DNA from: Epiperipatus broadwayi
Lineage: Eukaryota > Onychophora > Udeonychophora > Euonychophora > Peripatidae
Length of the DNA stretch: 64,000 nucleotides
Direction of reading: 5' to 3'
NCBI GenBank assembly: GCA_028023455.1
Contig: JAQFVV010012544.1
Coordinates: 2,810,396 to 2,874,395 of the forward strand
The stretch's first letter is position 1. Every line of letters starts with the position of its first letter. Of the stretch, positions 21,761-35,590 are shown piece after piece. Under the pieces are notes generated by a model. That model ran no database searches, was not told the origin of the DNA, and saw nothing but the letters and a program-made list of their open reading frames with translations. The translations under genes were made by a program, and so were the position numbers.

Positions 21761-24482
21761 TTATAGGTTTAAATACCAGAGTTATTTCAAATAGGACAGT
21801 TTGAATATTAATTAATTCTCTTCAATTAAGCATATAGTGTATTTGATAGCTGGTAGTTTAAATATTACACTCCCCTAAATTTTACTTTTATTACTATTAA
21901 ATTTATCCGGATATGTGCACATATATTTTTCACAATGACATTAACAGACAATCAATAATCAGCAGCCCAAATCACTATACATGTTCATGCACACACACAG
22001 TTTATTACAAAAAGTAAGCGTATATGAGGTGCATTGGATCCAACTAATCAAAATAAATAGACCTCATAATTACTCATGTTATAAAGCAATAAAATATATA
22101 TAATAATGGGAAGGAAAGTCACTTTACCCAATGCAAAATATAAACATTCATTTCTCAAATGGGTATAACAAAAATCATGGGTGGGGTGGTATATAATAAG
22201 AAATTCACATGGTGGATCTGGGATTGCTATATACTATGCCTACATATATGTATATCAATTCTTTTAATTTAAGATGCATGTGGTGCAAACAGAGTAAACG
22301 AAATTGTTATCAAATTTAAATAGCTTTTCAAACAATATGACAAATATAGAAATAAAATCTATTTTTAAACTTTTTTAAAAAAAAACAACTTCTCATTAAA
22401 ACTAATATGATTTGTAATTAACAATCACGGAAGTGATTTTCTCTCTAATAAACTTTTTCACGAGAGAAAAAAAAAGATTGAACTTTAAGAGTAAACTATT
22501 TTTGTTATTAAAACTAAAGCTATCATGTGATCAAATACTCTACAGTTTAAAACATAAAAACCTTAATAATAATAAAAAATAATTTATAAAACAGATAAAA
22601 GTATAAAGATAAAATTACACCATTCAATTTATCTATCACTGGCTTACTGGTAATGTCTTAACAAAACAGTTCATGTGTAAAGTTTACCTTAAGTCCCAGA
22701 GAAAATGGTAAAGGGATTATTAATTTTCAAAAAAGCTAAATATTATATATGTACATATGTGAGAATGGGGTAATTGTTTCTGTGTCTTCATTTATTGGTT
22801 TTGTTGATCTGGTAGAGAGAGTTTGTTCTGGAATTACTTCTTAAACATTGAGAAGTGCAATTCTTTAATGGTATATTTGAAGATAGTAATTGGCTATGTT
22901 GTTGGCAAATTTAGCAAGCAATGTTAGACCTTCGATGGCTATAGACTACATACTGGAGAGTGAAACTTATTTCATGGTGATTTAGCTGCTCATAGTTTTA
23001 AACATGACCACTGATAAAAGTGTTGGATACATCATATAGCAAGCTCAATGACAAATCAAAGCAGAATGAATGCAGAATTGAAAACAGAATGCAGAGAGTG
23101 CAGATTGATTCTGAGCTGATCTTTTTATAGTACTAAATTTTAAATTAATTAGCTCACTCATTTACCAAGAATTTTTTAATTAACAAAACCAGTGATTGCA
23201 TTTCTAATTTAGATAAGCCAGTAATTATTTCATCAACTTTCTTAATCCACTAAGCCAATAATTATTTTTATTTAATAGATTTACCAAATATTTTTAATTA
23301 AACCAATCTCTAAGTTTACAGATAACAGAATCTTAAAAACAGGAACAAGACTTAATAAAAGAAAATCGATTTTGTAAGCAGTTTTTTTAAAGAAACGAAA
23401 TAATTAAGAATTGATCAAAGTTTTATAGATTAAGTATTGCTCCTGTAATATAAAATTTTTAACAGATGTCTAATAATTTTAGTTACGAAGTTTTTTTTTT
23501 TTTCACAGTGAAATAATATTGACCAACTATAATAAACACAAACCTATCAATGTGTATGCGTATATACCGACATATAATACAAGCATATTAAAAAAAAAAC
23601 TTAAAGAGCTGAAATTAAGCTTGTTCTTTGCCAGCTATGAAATATTTTAAAATAATTTAGATATTGAGATAAAAAAGATCTATTTCAATAAGGATGAGAA
23701 AAATGCTTAATAAGTTTCTGATAATATGATATGAGACATGATATGCTGAATGTGATAGTATTCAATCTACCTCTTTGTTAAACTGAATATGTAAAGCAAA
23801 TAGTGACAGTCTTCTTAAAAAAAATTTTTTTTATGGTAGCCATTCTAAGGATGTGCAATAGTGGTTGTTTTATTAGAAAAATATATCTGAGGAAAGAATA
23901 CAGAGGAAAACTGCAATTAGATAAGTAAGTCGTTGAGATTTTTCAGAAAGTAAAATATGTTACAAAAGTTAAAAGATAGCATTGAAATATATGAAATCAT
24001 CAAATTAAAAGTCCATCTTATGGTCAATATGAGTATATTTGTGTCTCACAGATAGGTTTTTCTTGTCTTTTTTATCTATTTTTCTTCTACAATTAGAATG
24101 ACTATATCTTATATGAGTGGATGCTAATGAAAATAATGATGGAACTAAAATTTAAAAAGTCTTATATAATGTATATAATTATTAAATAAATGATGCGATA
24201 TATTATAATATATCCTTATATATTCAGCAATAATATGTATAATAATAATAGTCATAAAAGCGCTTTTCGGCAAATATTAATTTTTGCCCTTTTCTATGTT
24301 TTTGAATTATTTTACAATTACGATTTACATTGCATATTTAGTGACATTTATCTCTTTTATATAAAATTAACTATAATCTAATAACCATAATATAATATTT
24401 ATATTGCAAGAAAAAAAAACTGTATAAATGTATACTATATAATTTTTCATTCATTTTTCATTAGCCAATTATTAATTAAATT

Positions 24483-25078
24483 AAATAATATTTTTATAAA
24501 GCGCAGACGGTATTTGAAAATTAAATTGAGAGAGTGCAAACTTCTCAAGCGCTTGTGACTATTAGTAACCAATCAGATCTTAAGCACTGGGACAAAGAAT
24601 TTAACAAGAAAAGAGTGGTTCCCACTCTCTTCTTTACTTGTCTTTCTATATATCCAAGCCAGTCCAAAGTACTTATATCTGAGAGCGTGAATCTTAAATA
24701 TCATCACACTTAATTGACTGAGTTCAAATTATAAATATACAGCGTGAAATCTTTCGATTTACTACGCAGTAGTTTTTTCGATGTTATAACTTTACAGCAA
24801 TATATGTAAATAATATTTTTATAAAGCGCAGATGGTATTTGAAAATTAAATTGAGAGAGTGCAAACTTCTCAAGCGCTTGTGACTATTAGTAACCAATCA
24901 GATCTTAAGCACTCAGGTATAAGTACTTTGGACTGGCTTGGATATATAGAAAGACAAGTAAAGAAGAGAGTGGGAACCACTCTTTTCTTGTTAAATTCTC
25001 TGTCCCAGTGCTTGAGATCTGATTGGTTACTAATAGTCACAAGCGCTTGAGAAGTTTGCACTCTCTCAATTTAATTTT
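24483..25078. repeat. composite foldback/MITE: one complete unit plus an inverted part
   Basis: A complete MITE-like unit spans 24842-25078 with terminal inverted repeats of about 73 bp (24842-24914 and 25006-25078; inner string GAGAGAGTGCAAACTTCTCA). A partial unit at 24515-24682 is the reverse complement of 24911-25078. In addition 24483-24588 repeats directly at 24808-24913, offset by 325 bp. Identity among copies is high, so these rearrangements are recent. The two ORFs here (about 63 aa on each strand, sharing their first 17 residues) simply read through the inverted repeat. Confidence 0.85.
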
Positions 25079-25426
25079 TAATTAAATTAAGTGATGTTTT
25101 ATATATCTTCCTTCTATGAGGTTCTTTAATGTAGTTTATATATTTTTCACACTATTTTATGTCCGTGTTTTAAATAATGAATATATAAGGCATATCTATC
25201 ATCTCTCTTCTGTTAATTGCATTATAATGTTCTTTTGCTTTTTTATCTAATTGTTTTCCTGTCCATAGTAAATCATACTGTATGTAATTTCCACAAGTAA
25301 TTTTATATACAATTTCCTTTTTATATTTTTAAATATTCATTTAAATTAATATTATTTACAAATTGTTTGTGAATTTATTTGTTTTAAATTCTGTGCTAAA
25401 AACAGATTGAAGTTATAGGGTATTAT

Positions 25427-25445
25427 CCTAACCCTAACCCTAACC
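25427..25445. repeat. telomere-like CCCTAA run, three units
   Basis: The sequence CCTAACCCTAACCCTAACC holds three copies of the animal telomere repeat. It is a short interstitial run inside intron 2, possibly a scar of break repair or chance. Confidence 0.7.
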
Positions 25446-28083
25446 ATCTCTTTGAACAAGATTTATTCTAACATATCAGTTTTAGAGCTATATTATGTAA
25501 TTTAATCTGCTCTTTACATCATTAAAATACATTATGTGCATACATGCATATAGAGAAATAAATAATTATATATGGGTTAGATAAATAGAATGTAGATAAG
25601 TAAATTGATTATTAAGTAGATGAAAGATATTAAAATGTATAATTTTTAACAGAGGTATAATTACTAGCTAATTTTTTTGTGATCACTACTACATCATTAT
25701 AACATAGCAATTATTGGGATAAAAAATACATTTAATCCTGAGTCTTGGAGGGAAAGTCTTGACTGTCTAATACAATATTTTCTTTTTTTACAATTGTGTA
25801 CTTTTAAACCAATGTCTATAAATTATACCCCTTGTTTTAAAATAGTAACAAGTTTTTTTTAATATTGATACTTTTCAATGCCTATCTTAAGATAAAGTAA
25901 TAGAAATGATGTAATGAGTTTGGAAAGGAAAATTACAATACTAAAAATATAAACCAGATTTAATTTTACAATATTAGTAACAGAGATTTTTTAGTAAATA
26001 TTGATGATCCAAATATTTAACAAACTCTTAATTTAATAAACTTCATTTTTTTCTGCCATTACTGATTATTTGCTGCTTACCCCTTAACAGCCCAGTGGAT
26101 GGATATCTCTGGTTGGGAACTGTTAGTCTAATATTTTAAACAAAATGAAAATAAAATCTATACATATTAGATATGAATATGCATGGTGATTTAACAGTTT
26201 TTTGCTGTTAATAGCAAAAAGGAAATATTAGTAACTGAATTTGAATTTTGATCTTGGAAATAAAAATTTTCTTTGGAAGAACAGAATATGAATAGCTAAC
26301 TTATTCTTTAATTTTAAAGTGATTTTGGCATTGAATTGCTTCTTAAAAGCAAATATGATTTATCATTAAATGATTTATCATTGACTTTTAATATCCACTG
26401 CTGTGCTTAATAATATTCCTTTATCATCAGATTTTGTCAACTAAAAGATACAAAGAGAAATCTACAAATGTTACAATATTCATAGTTATTTCTAATGTTC
26501 TTAATAATTTGAATGAAAGCAAGAATTTTTTTTTTGTGTTATGCTTCTAAAAATTATTATTCCTTCAATGGGAAAAAATCTTGTGTGTGTGTGTTGAGGG
26601 AGGGAGGGTAAAGTTAGGTTTAAAATTTTCAGATTTACATCATAATTTAGAAGTAAAAGATTTTAAATTTTTAAAAAATTTTATTAGCAAAAGTTTGTCA
26701 ATATTCTATAGGTTGGATTTTAGTTTCAAGAATACACAGGTGGCCACATATATTGGGGCAATATTTATTTCTGAATTTCAGTTATTACAATTTGTTTATT
26801 ATATTATTGCTTTTGGTTGACATCTGGGACCTTATGCACCATAGAGTGTCATTACAAAGATAGAAGCTTTTATATTGTGGAAAAAACCTCTTATGAAACT
26901 TGTAAAGACAGTTTTAATGGTAATGTCTGTTTTTCTAAATATTGTTAACAATTTTGGTGACAAGCTTATGAGACTAGTACATTCATGGGAAAAAATGGAG
27001 CCGAGTTTTTTCTTTTCTGTGGCATAGTGATTATGCATCATTTACATTATACTTTTATATTTTAAAAAATAAATTGGAAAATGTATTAATGTTACAAGCA
27101 AGAAGTTGAAGAATTTTGATTCTAACTGCTTATTAATTCCAAGTGTGGTATATTTTTATTAATCAAAATTTGTAATTCTTGTATTGACATGATTATTATT
27201 TTCCTTGCCCACAGGGATTTTCTTCATATTGAGTAAAGGTTGCAGATAAACTATTTTGTTAATTTAACTATAGGTTAAAGTAATACATTATTCTTGGTGA
27301 TCAGTTGATTAAATAAATTCATTTTGAATATATTGATAAGTTTGATCTATTTAGAAAGGAATCGAATTGCTTTTTGCTTGAGCTTTTCTTATGTGTTTCT
27401 CATTTTGGATGTAGAATGAGAATTTGAGGAATGTGGAAAATTTATCTTGGAATATTTGAACATGTATTTGATCTCTTTGCTGATCAACTACATGATTTTT
27501 CTGCATTAAACTTGAATTAAATTTTAATTGAATATTTTTTAAAACTATCTTGTAGAAATTGAATGTTTTTTGATGTAAGAAATGATGTGATAAATAACTT
27601 TGTAGATAGTATTGGATATATAATATTCTTTGGAGTTCTCTTTCTCTGGCCAGCAATAAAGGATTTATATAAGCTGTGAATAATAGTGAGGTGAAGGATG
27701 AAGTTTTCAAGATTGATTGATGTGAAATGAATGTTATCAATGTCTCCATTTAAACTTTTGCATTATTATTCAATTTTTGTATTAAAAAAAATATGCTAAA
27801 GATAAATATTTAATATTTTTCTATAATATAATTTTTTCTGTATATAATTTTTAAAAATGTTAAAATTTAAATGTGCATTTGGCTTACTTTAATGAGACTT
27901 TTTATTCAGTTTTCAACAGATTTTTAATGTTATTATTGAAAATTATTTTCATCAGTAAAGTTGATAAAGAAAGCAAAATAAGGTCATATCTGAATGATTC
28001 AAATTTGAAAAATATTCTGCTTAAGTCCAAATCAAAGTCATTGAATAATAATCTTTTTAGTATTTATTTTACTTTTTGAATTT

Positions 28084-28900
28084 TTATTTCATAAGTTTTG
28101 CAACATTTCCTGAAGCTTTGAAGAATTATTTGCAAAAACAACCACATGATCTGCAAAATCTAGACGACTTAAAATAATTTACTTTTATTCTTTAGTTTCC
28201 CATTTTAATTCACAAAATACATTTTGTAAATAAAAGTTTTGGAGATATGGAATCACCATGTAATTAATTCCTGCTGTTGCATTTTGATAAGTATTCTTTA
28301 GGGAATGTAACAATATTCTGGCTTTAAATCTTGATGATCCAAAGCTTTAATTATTGTGGAAATTTATAGAATTAAATGCCTTTGTGTAATCTATAAATTC
28401 AAAACATTATAGCAATTCCTATCCTTTTTATAATTTCTCTCAATATCTGAATATGATCCATTGCATTAAAATTACCTTTAAATCCATTTTCTTCACTTGG
28501 TTGGTTTGAATCCAAAATTCGCTGTAGATGAGTTGTAATTATCTTGGTAAAATTTTCTAGAACTCGTAGAAAACTGATAGGTCTGTAATTTCTTATATCT
28601 TCTTTATCATGTGTCTTAAATATCAGTATTGCTACCATATTTTTCCAATCAACTGATACCTCATTATTTAGAAATTTTGTATGTAGTTTTGCCAACAATT
28701 TTTCTTATTTTTTCATTTGCTTCTTTTTTTTGTAAGATATCAATAATAATTCCATCACTTAACTGAAGTTATTCTTTTCTTCATAGATTTAATTGTGTCT
28801 CACTTTATTTAAAATGCTTGGTATTTTGCAATGATTAATTTGTTTTCTTGTTTTTTTATTATAAATGATTCTTTATAGAACTCTTCCACATTTCATGATG
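28084..28900 (-). pseudogene. LINE reverse transcriptase fragment (RTE-like)
   Basis: On the minus strand the frame 28698-28399 carries VDWKNMVAILIFKTHDKEDI then RNYRPISFLRVLENFTKII, the conserved start of non-LTR RT. It continues with EENGFKGNFNAMDHIQILRE, and after a stop a motif A relic FIDYTKAFNSI near 28360-28400. Near 28137-28163 the motif C region reads LDFADHVVVFAN, with the second catalytic Asp replaced by His. The wording MDHIQ and NYRPIS resembles RTE-clade LINEs, but clade is not certain. The endonuclease part is not recognisable upstream. A homologous copy lies at 56280-57450 in the same orientation. Confidence 0.75.
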
Positions 28901-29489
28901 TCATCTCTCTTTTAAATAATAATTTTTTCTTATTCTGATATAACTTTCCTTTCAATACCAAAATGTTATTGTATACTTTTGCAAGTTTATTCTCTTCTAT
29001 AGCTTTCCTTACCAAATCTCAGTTGTATTTTTTATATTATTTTTTTTCATATTATTTTACAAAATTACAGATATTCTATTTTTCCTGAAGGATCACTTTT
29101 AAATAATTTCATATTTCTTCTTTTCTTTATATACTTGCAATTAATATTAATCTCCTATACTAACCAAATTATAATATATATACATTTATGTATTACATGT
29201 TTTAACAATTATAGTTATGTTTATTTAACTGCATCAGTTAAAAAAAAACATTATGTTTATGTATGCTGACATTATAGCACTCAAATTAATGAGACCTGAT
29301 GTCCCTGAATGTGATTACTATTTTGCACTCCATCAGTCAAAAAAAAAGGTTGTTTTAATCTTGTGGCATTTCTTTTTTAATTAAAGTTAGTCTCATTTAT
29401 TGTATTCTATAATATGAATTAACATTGAGATATTATTATATACTTAAATTTAATTTCATTCATTATTGGATTAAAATATTTTTCAGAAA

Positions 29490-29975
29490 TACTTTCAGTA
29501 GTTTCAGAATTTATTTACTTTTTCTTTAGTTTTGGAAATTGAAAACATTTTTTCAATTTTACCTATGTAAAATTCATTCTTTTTAATATCCCATACTTCA
29601 AGATCATTTTTTATATTCAGTTAAATTTAATAAAAGTAAATAAAAATCTTTTTTTTTTTTTTTTTTTTTTGCATATGTCACTTTTTAGTGAATATTCAAG
29701 CAATAATTATTAAGAAAATTAATATCAAACTGATATTTTGAATTTATGCTGCTGATTTTGTTTGATTCTATTTACTTTTTGGTTGATCATATAAGAATTG
29801 TTTTTAATTTTTGGCTTTTAGTTTCCTATTTTGATAATTTGAATAATGTTGTTTTGAAGATTTTGGAGATGTATCATATTTCTAAATGGAAAATTCTGGA
29901 GCATCTGTTTTATATCTCACTAATTCTTTGATGGAAATTATTTTTCTGTTAATTATATAAATTTATTCTTTTTTG
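29490..29975. repeat. dispersed repeat B, copy 1
   Basis: A sequence homologous to the two halves at 30215-30345 and 31600-31835. Shared blocks include GAATTTATGCTGCTGAT and GGAGCATCTGTTT. No coding content is recognised; a long poly-T run lies at about 29649-29670. Confidence 0.65.
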
Positions 29976-30214
29976 CCTTTTATTATACATGTTGAATATA
30001 GTTCTTTAATTATGAAATATATTTCTGTAATTGACAATTATTAGTTTTAAATATATTTGATAGTGTGAAATTTTGAATTATTTTAGCATTTAATAATAAT
30101 AGTTATTATTATTATCTCTTTAATTGAAAATATTTTAAAAATATATGCAGATTGAATGCCATTGTTTTTGTTTTTTATAAACAATTAGTTTGGGGAATAA
30201 TTTTTTTTATCTGC

Positions 30215-30345
30215 AACATTTTAATTAGTTTCAGAATCTATTTACATTTTCTTTAATTCTGGAATTTAATTATTTTGAAAACACTTTAATTTAACTTTTG
30301 TAAAATTCAATCAAGATCATTTTTTCCAGGAGATGTCACTCTTTA
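30215..30345. repeat. dispersed repeat B, copy 2, left half
   Basis: Matches the 5' portion of 29490-29975 (CAGAATCTATTTACATTTTC and the GATGTCACT block). Similarity stops at about 30345 and resumes at about 31600, so a LINE fragment interrupts it. Confidence 0.6.
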
Positions 30346-31600
30346 GCAGATAACAAGCGATGGGAATTAAATTTAGTGAAGAAAAATCAAAGATAATGAT
30401 GATAAATGCTGGGGAAAGATAAGGGAAAGAATTTTTGTTGGGAGATATAAAGTTAAATATAGTAAATAGGTACAACTATTTGGCAATCGTCTTAAGTAAT
30501 CAGAGAAATTGTTTGCATGAATGGGAGAAAAAATTGATAAGTAAAGCAAAGAAAAGAAAGGGTCTGATAAAGAAATTGACAATGTTTTCATATAATAAAC
30601 ACAATGTAGCAATAATTGTATAGCAGGGTTAACTTATGGTAATGATGTGTTATGTGTTAGTAAAGGGGTATTAGATGGCTTAGAAGAAAAAGTACAAAGA
30701 GAAGTAGGAAAACATGCATTAGATGCATATGTGTGGACAGCAAAGAAGGCAATTCAAGGACAGATGAGATTATCAAGTTTTTATATGAGAGTTTCAAAAA
30801 GCAAAATGAAAATGTTTGGTAGATTGCAATTTATGGATAGTAAGAGAATAGCCAAAATAGTATTTAATTGGGTTATGAGTAAAGGACAAACAACTAGATG
30901 GGTGAGAAAGATAGTATGGTATCAGAAGATTTGGATAAAGACTTTATGTCAGTATACTTGTACAAAAGATGGGATGATTGTGTTAAGAGAATTGTTGAGT
31001 GTTATAGTGGCAAAGAATGAGATAGAAGAATAGATGCATTAATAAAAAATAGGGAGATGAAAGAGTAAAAAGAGTTTAAATATGTGTAGAAGTAAACAAT
31101 ATTGGGTGTGAGTTAATTTATGATAATAGCAAGGAAAGTAATTTGCTGTTTAAGACTCTAACAGGATCATTAGCAAAAAGGGAATATACACATAAATGGA
31201 GAAATGTTAATGATTTAAGCTACAAGTTATGTAAGGAAGGTATGGAAAATATTAAGCATCTGTTAATTGAATGTAAATGCTTACAAGCAGAAAAGGTATA
31301 AATAATGTTGTAGGAGAATAATACAGAAAGTGGGATGCTGGATTTGGAAAAAGATACGGGGAATCTAGATATAAAGGTTATAAAGTGGACAAAGATGATG
31401 TGGAAATGAGATGAAACAGATAGAGAAGAATATGGGAAAAACTTATGGTGAGGAATGGGAAGGGAAGATAAGGTGGCTAACAGGTTTACATAGGATTCCT
31501 GACTTCAATAAAGAAAAAGCCATTGTGCATCGCATCGCAATTGTTACTGAGAAAAAATCTAGTTTCAAACTAATGTTTTAAAAAGTAATATTATCCTATC
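30346..31600 (+). mobile_element. 5'-truncated LINE fragment nested in repeat B
   Basis: The region encodes the post-RT part of a non-LTR element on the + strand. It begins near EIKFSEEKSK, continues with VNRYNYLAIVLSNQ (the FxYLG-like block), GLTYGNDVLCVSKGVLDGLE and then a long basic stretch in the frame 30647-31033. Near 31222-31286 there is a Cys/His segment, CKEGMENIKHLLIECKC. A frameshift lies at about 30623-30640 and stops follow 31033. No catalytic motifs are present. The tail near 31500 has AATAAAG. It is best read as a dead insertion, 5'-truncated as is normal for LINEs; the clade is not assigned. Confidence 0.7.
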
Positions 31601-31950
31601 ATTAGTGAATGAATATATGTCAAATGTTTTGAATTTATGCTGCTGATGTTTTGGTTCTGTTTAATTTTGGTTGACTATGTAAGAATTGTGTAATTCTTGG
31701 CCTTTAGACTCTTATTTTGATAATTTGAACAATGGCATTTTGAAGATTCAGAATTGTATTTGGAGCATCTGTTTCTCATCTTATTGATCCTATTAATAGA
31801 AATAATTTTCTTTGAGTTATATAAATTTTTATGTTTTTTTTTCCCTTTTAATTCACTTTCTTAATATAAAATTATTTTAAGATCTAATATATTTCATTTA
31901 TTGATCCTTATTAATTTTAAATATGTTTGATGTTCTGCCATTATAGTATA
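31600..31950. repeat. dispersed repeat B, copy 2, right half
   Basis: Matches the 3' portion of 29490-29975 (GAATTTATGCTGCTGATG, GATAATTTGAACAATG, GGAGCATCTGTTTCTCATC). Together with 30215-30345 it reconstructs one repeat copy split by the LINE insertion. Confidence 0.6.
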
Positions 31951-32096
31951 GCAAAAATGTACACTTACTACAATTTCGATAACGTCCTAATTTATGGAAA
32001 CGTTGGCTAATTAAGAAAATCAGTTCAGGTATGCCTATCTATATCATGTTCTGTAATTATCTAATGTAAATTGATACTCAGTTGAGTAAGAAATGT

Positions 32097-32420
32097 AAAG
32101 CAAAAAGTTTGCAATACTGTGAAACATTTCAAAACAAATGTCAACAAAAAAACAAAGACAGTAATCGTCTAATGTCTAATCACATCATAATAGCAAACAT
32201 ATGCCCAAATTACAATTTGCATAAAGAAACTTAGGTTTGCAAAAGTTGAATTGTTCAAAAATTAGATCAGTCTATCTGTTATTGATCTCAATTACATACA
32301 AAATATAAAAGCAAAAAGTTCCCAATTCTATACTAAGTACTGATAGTGAATCGTCTAATGTCCATTTACTTTTACATTAACATATATGCCCAAACTACTA
32401 TATGTGAAAAAACATATGAG
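32097..32420. repeat. diverged tandem duplication (about 185-211 bp period)
   Basis: Three ordered blocks recur: GCAAAAAGTT at 32100 and 32311, ATCGTCTAATGTC near 32164 and 32350, and ATATGCCCAAA near 32199 and 32384. The changing offset shows indels between units. No coding content. Confidence 0.5.
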
Positions 32421-35400
32421 CATTAAAGATAAAAGGGCACAATTTTCATTATCATATTTTCCGCTATGTATTGTAATGGAATTTATGCCCCAAAATCATC
32501 ATTATCGTCCACACATTGGCGCGCCATTTGTAACGGAATTTACTTTCAATCACCAAGCAAAGACGGCCTAACATTTAGCTTAACCTTTCAAAATAGTAAT
32601 ACAATCAATAAGCAAAAATACCTGTCACATGAATAGCATCTGCTACTGTACTATTATGTGCTAATAAATTTCTAATCACTAACAATAAAATGGGACACAT
32701 GTAACTAGCATAACATTACAAGTATCAAAGTAATATCTATCTATGTACTATCTAATACTCTCCAGATAATATCTAGACTCTTAAATATCAATATATCATT
32801 TCGCCAGTAATGACTGAATGCAAATGGGAATTTTGATATTGGATCCAGCACATATTTTAGCATATAAACACAGCTGTAACAATAATGTGAATGAGCTATA
32901 AGGCAATTTTAACATAAATAATATTCACTTATAAAAACTGGACTAGAGCAAAACGAAAATTTTATTACTAAAATAATACTACTATAACCATAATAATAAT
33001 AAGACCATGTACATAAATTTAACATGAGAATGATGATAATGATTAAAATGCAAAGACGTTATTTAAACACTAATCGAAACAATTTATTAAACAAAATATA
33101 TTGCATAAAATAGAATAAATAAAGTATATAAAATAACTAAATTAATATTTCTACAATGTTCTTACATCATAAAGTCCTTGATAAAAAGCACTGATAAATA
33201 TAAGATTGCAGGTAGATGTACTGATGTGGAACAGACAATGTTGTTTACACAAATGCATAAATTAATACCGAAGGTTGCCTGTTGTAAGATCTCTAATATG
33301 TCCTAAGCATTTTAAGATTTACTAAATAAAGATTACTTCATGTTTTATGAACACCTGTATTTCTCATATTCAGTAAACAATTATAATGGTATCATATTTA
33401 TAATGGTATCCTTATTTAGGAAACATTTATCTTTTATTAAATAAGTGCAATATTTATATGGCCCATGTATACAATATTTAGTCTCAAACTAAACATTCTA
33501 CTTGATCTGTAGCCATGGAATAATTATCATCTATTTAACTTAGCGGTATTATAATAAGTATTCTTTAAATGTATAAACAGAATTTATTCTTTTCTATAAA
33601 TGTGAACTCACTAAGATACCATTAAAAAAAATATGTTAAAATATGAGGTATATAAAACTAGAGAATCTCATATCCAATAGGACAAATCAAAATATTATTA
33701 TCTAAAAGCTATGATATTAAAAGAACAACACTTACTAGCAAAATTTTTATTATATACTATTAAAAAAACCATATATATAATTGTTATCACACACAAATGT
33801 TTTTGAATAGTTTTAATCCATGTCAATGTGCATATTTTTACTCTTTCTCACAGATTTCATATTAATAAATTCCTTCAGATAAGCTCAATTATTATATTTT
33901 AAATTTTTGAGTTTCGTGTTATAGTAGTTTTCAAAACATTTTTGTTATCCATTTTAAAGAATTTGTTTCCTAGTCAAGATAGAGTAAAAAACAATATTAT
34001 TAGTCTTATAAATCCATTCGTGGCATGGTGTTTTTGTTAAAATATTGACTGTTGTTTACAATAAATTTTCTTAAAATAATCCATTAAGATGGTAATTAAG
34101 TTGGCGATTTCTTAGGCAATTACATTTCCTTTTTAATTCAAAATAAAAAAGCGAGAGATATTCCATCATTTTTATACTTTTCACAATTTTCTGGGTTTTT
34201 TTCCAAAATCGGTAAACCCAGCTATTATATTACATCAACAACTTTGCAGGTGAATTTGAATAATGATTTTGCCGAAAATTGGTAAATACATTAAAATCCA
34301 GTCCAATTAAGCATAGGAGATTAATCATTCTGTAGTTTTAAAAGATTGAAGTTCTTTATTATAAATTTAAATAACTCCATAGTTTTATAAAAAAAAAAAA
34401 ATTCAATTGATAAAATTTTCTTGTAAATTTTTATCAGCTCCATGTATTAAATAGCAACTTAAGTTATTAGCAAATCATTTCGATGAGGACAATGATCAAA
34501 AGGTCCATATCTGCCCTTGAAGGTGAACATTTAACGATGTCTTCTCAGTTAGCCATTATGGCTTTAAAATGGTGTAATAAAGAATTAAAGTAACAAAATT
34601 AAGTTTTGTTTTTTTCAAACGAAAGAACAAGAGAAAAAGTACTGCACTTTGTCAATACTTGTTTATATAAGACTGAGCACGTGGTGGAAAAGTGATGTGA
34701 ATTCAAACTCCTTTTTCACTCAGTTATACTTAGCAAACAAAAATTTTACTAGATCAGCTTAGCAACAGCCTTCTTTCATATGATGTTGTTCTTGTTCTTT
34801 TCATGGAAAATCAGCCATATTTATTATAGAATTTATATAAAAATTATTTCAAATAAAATTATTATCACAACAAATATATGCTTATTTATATTCATTTTTA
34901 CACTGAATGATAAATTATTACTAATTTTACTAAAATCAACATTTCTAAATTAACTGCTCTTGTATTTTATGTGCTTATTTGTTATCTATATGGCTTTTCT
35001 TAAATATATTCTTACTTTCTAGAAAACTGTTTTACATCAGTTGTGTACATAAACAAATACATAAATGCACATTTAAATGTTTTGTGGAAGTAAAAGTGTG
35101 TCTACATGTATTTTAAACCAAATACAATTCACCAAAATTATTGCTATGTTATGAACAATTTATTTTTTTTATTACAAAGTATTCAGACATAAATTATATC
35201 TCCGTGTAATGTGGGATTGATAATCTAAATTCTTGAATGAATGTTTTTACTTGATTTTAAATTTGCTGCGATTTTTATAATTTAGCAACATGTTTTATCA
35301 GGTCTTAGCTGTAATCACCATTTTGCTAACCCTTGGCAGCATTATAAAAAAAAAAAAAAAATTTTAATTGGGTTATAATATTATTGAACTAATGGAGTAA

Positions 35401-35590
35401 CTAAGCAATTTTTTCACATAATTAGTAAATCAAAATGAGGAATTTAAGTTTTTATTTTTTTGTTTAATTATTTTTCTAAAACAATATTAGCTTATAAATT
35501 ATGCTTAGTTTTGTTCAATTACACTGTACTTCATTTGAGAATCTAATTTAGATAAACTTGGCACTACAATCTTTGTTTCTTTCTTTTCAG

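Larger units (their letters stand above)
20480..35590 (+). other. NTF2 intron 2 (about 15.1 kb)
   Basis: Phase-0 intron with donor GTAAGT and acceptor CTTTTCAG after a T-rich tract. It contains LINE fragments, the composite foldback at 24483-25078, a telomere-like run, a LINE nested in another repeat and a diverged tandem duplication. In 21760-24482, 25446-28083 and 32575-35580 I recognise only AT-rich sequence. Confidence 0.85.

Noticed and set aside
24859-25061. Two overlapping 63-aa ORFs on opposite strands with identical starts
   Set aside because: They share the first 17 residues only because they read the two arms of an inverted repeat; no domain is present.
27351-27749. 132-aa ORF on the minus strand in intron 2
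   Set aside because: No recognisable domain. It lies downstream of the RTE-like RT relic and may be its decayed tail, but I found no motif to support this.
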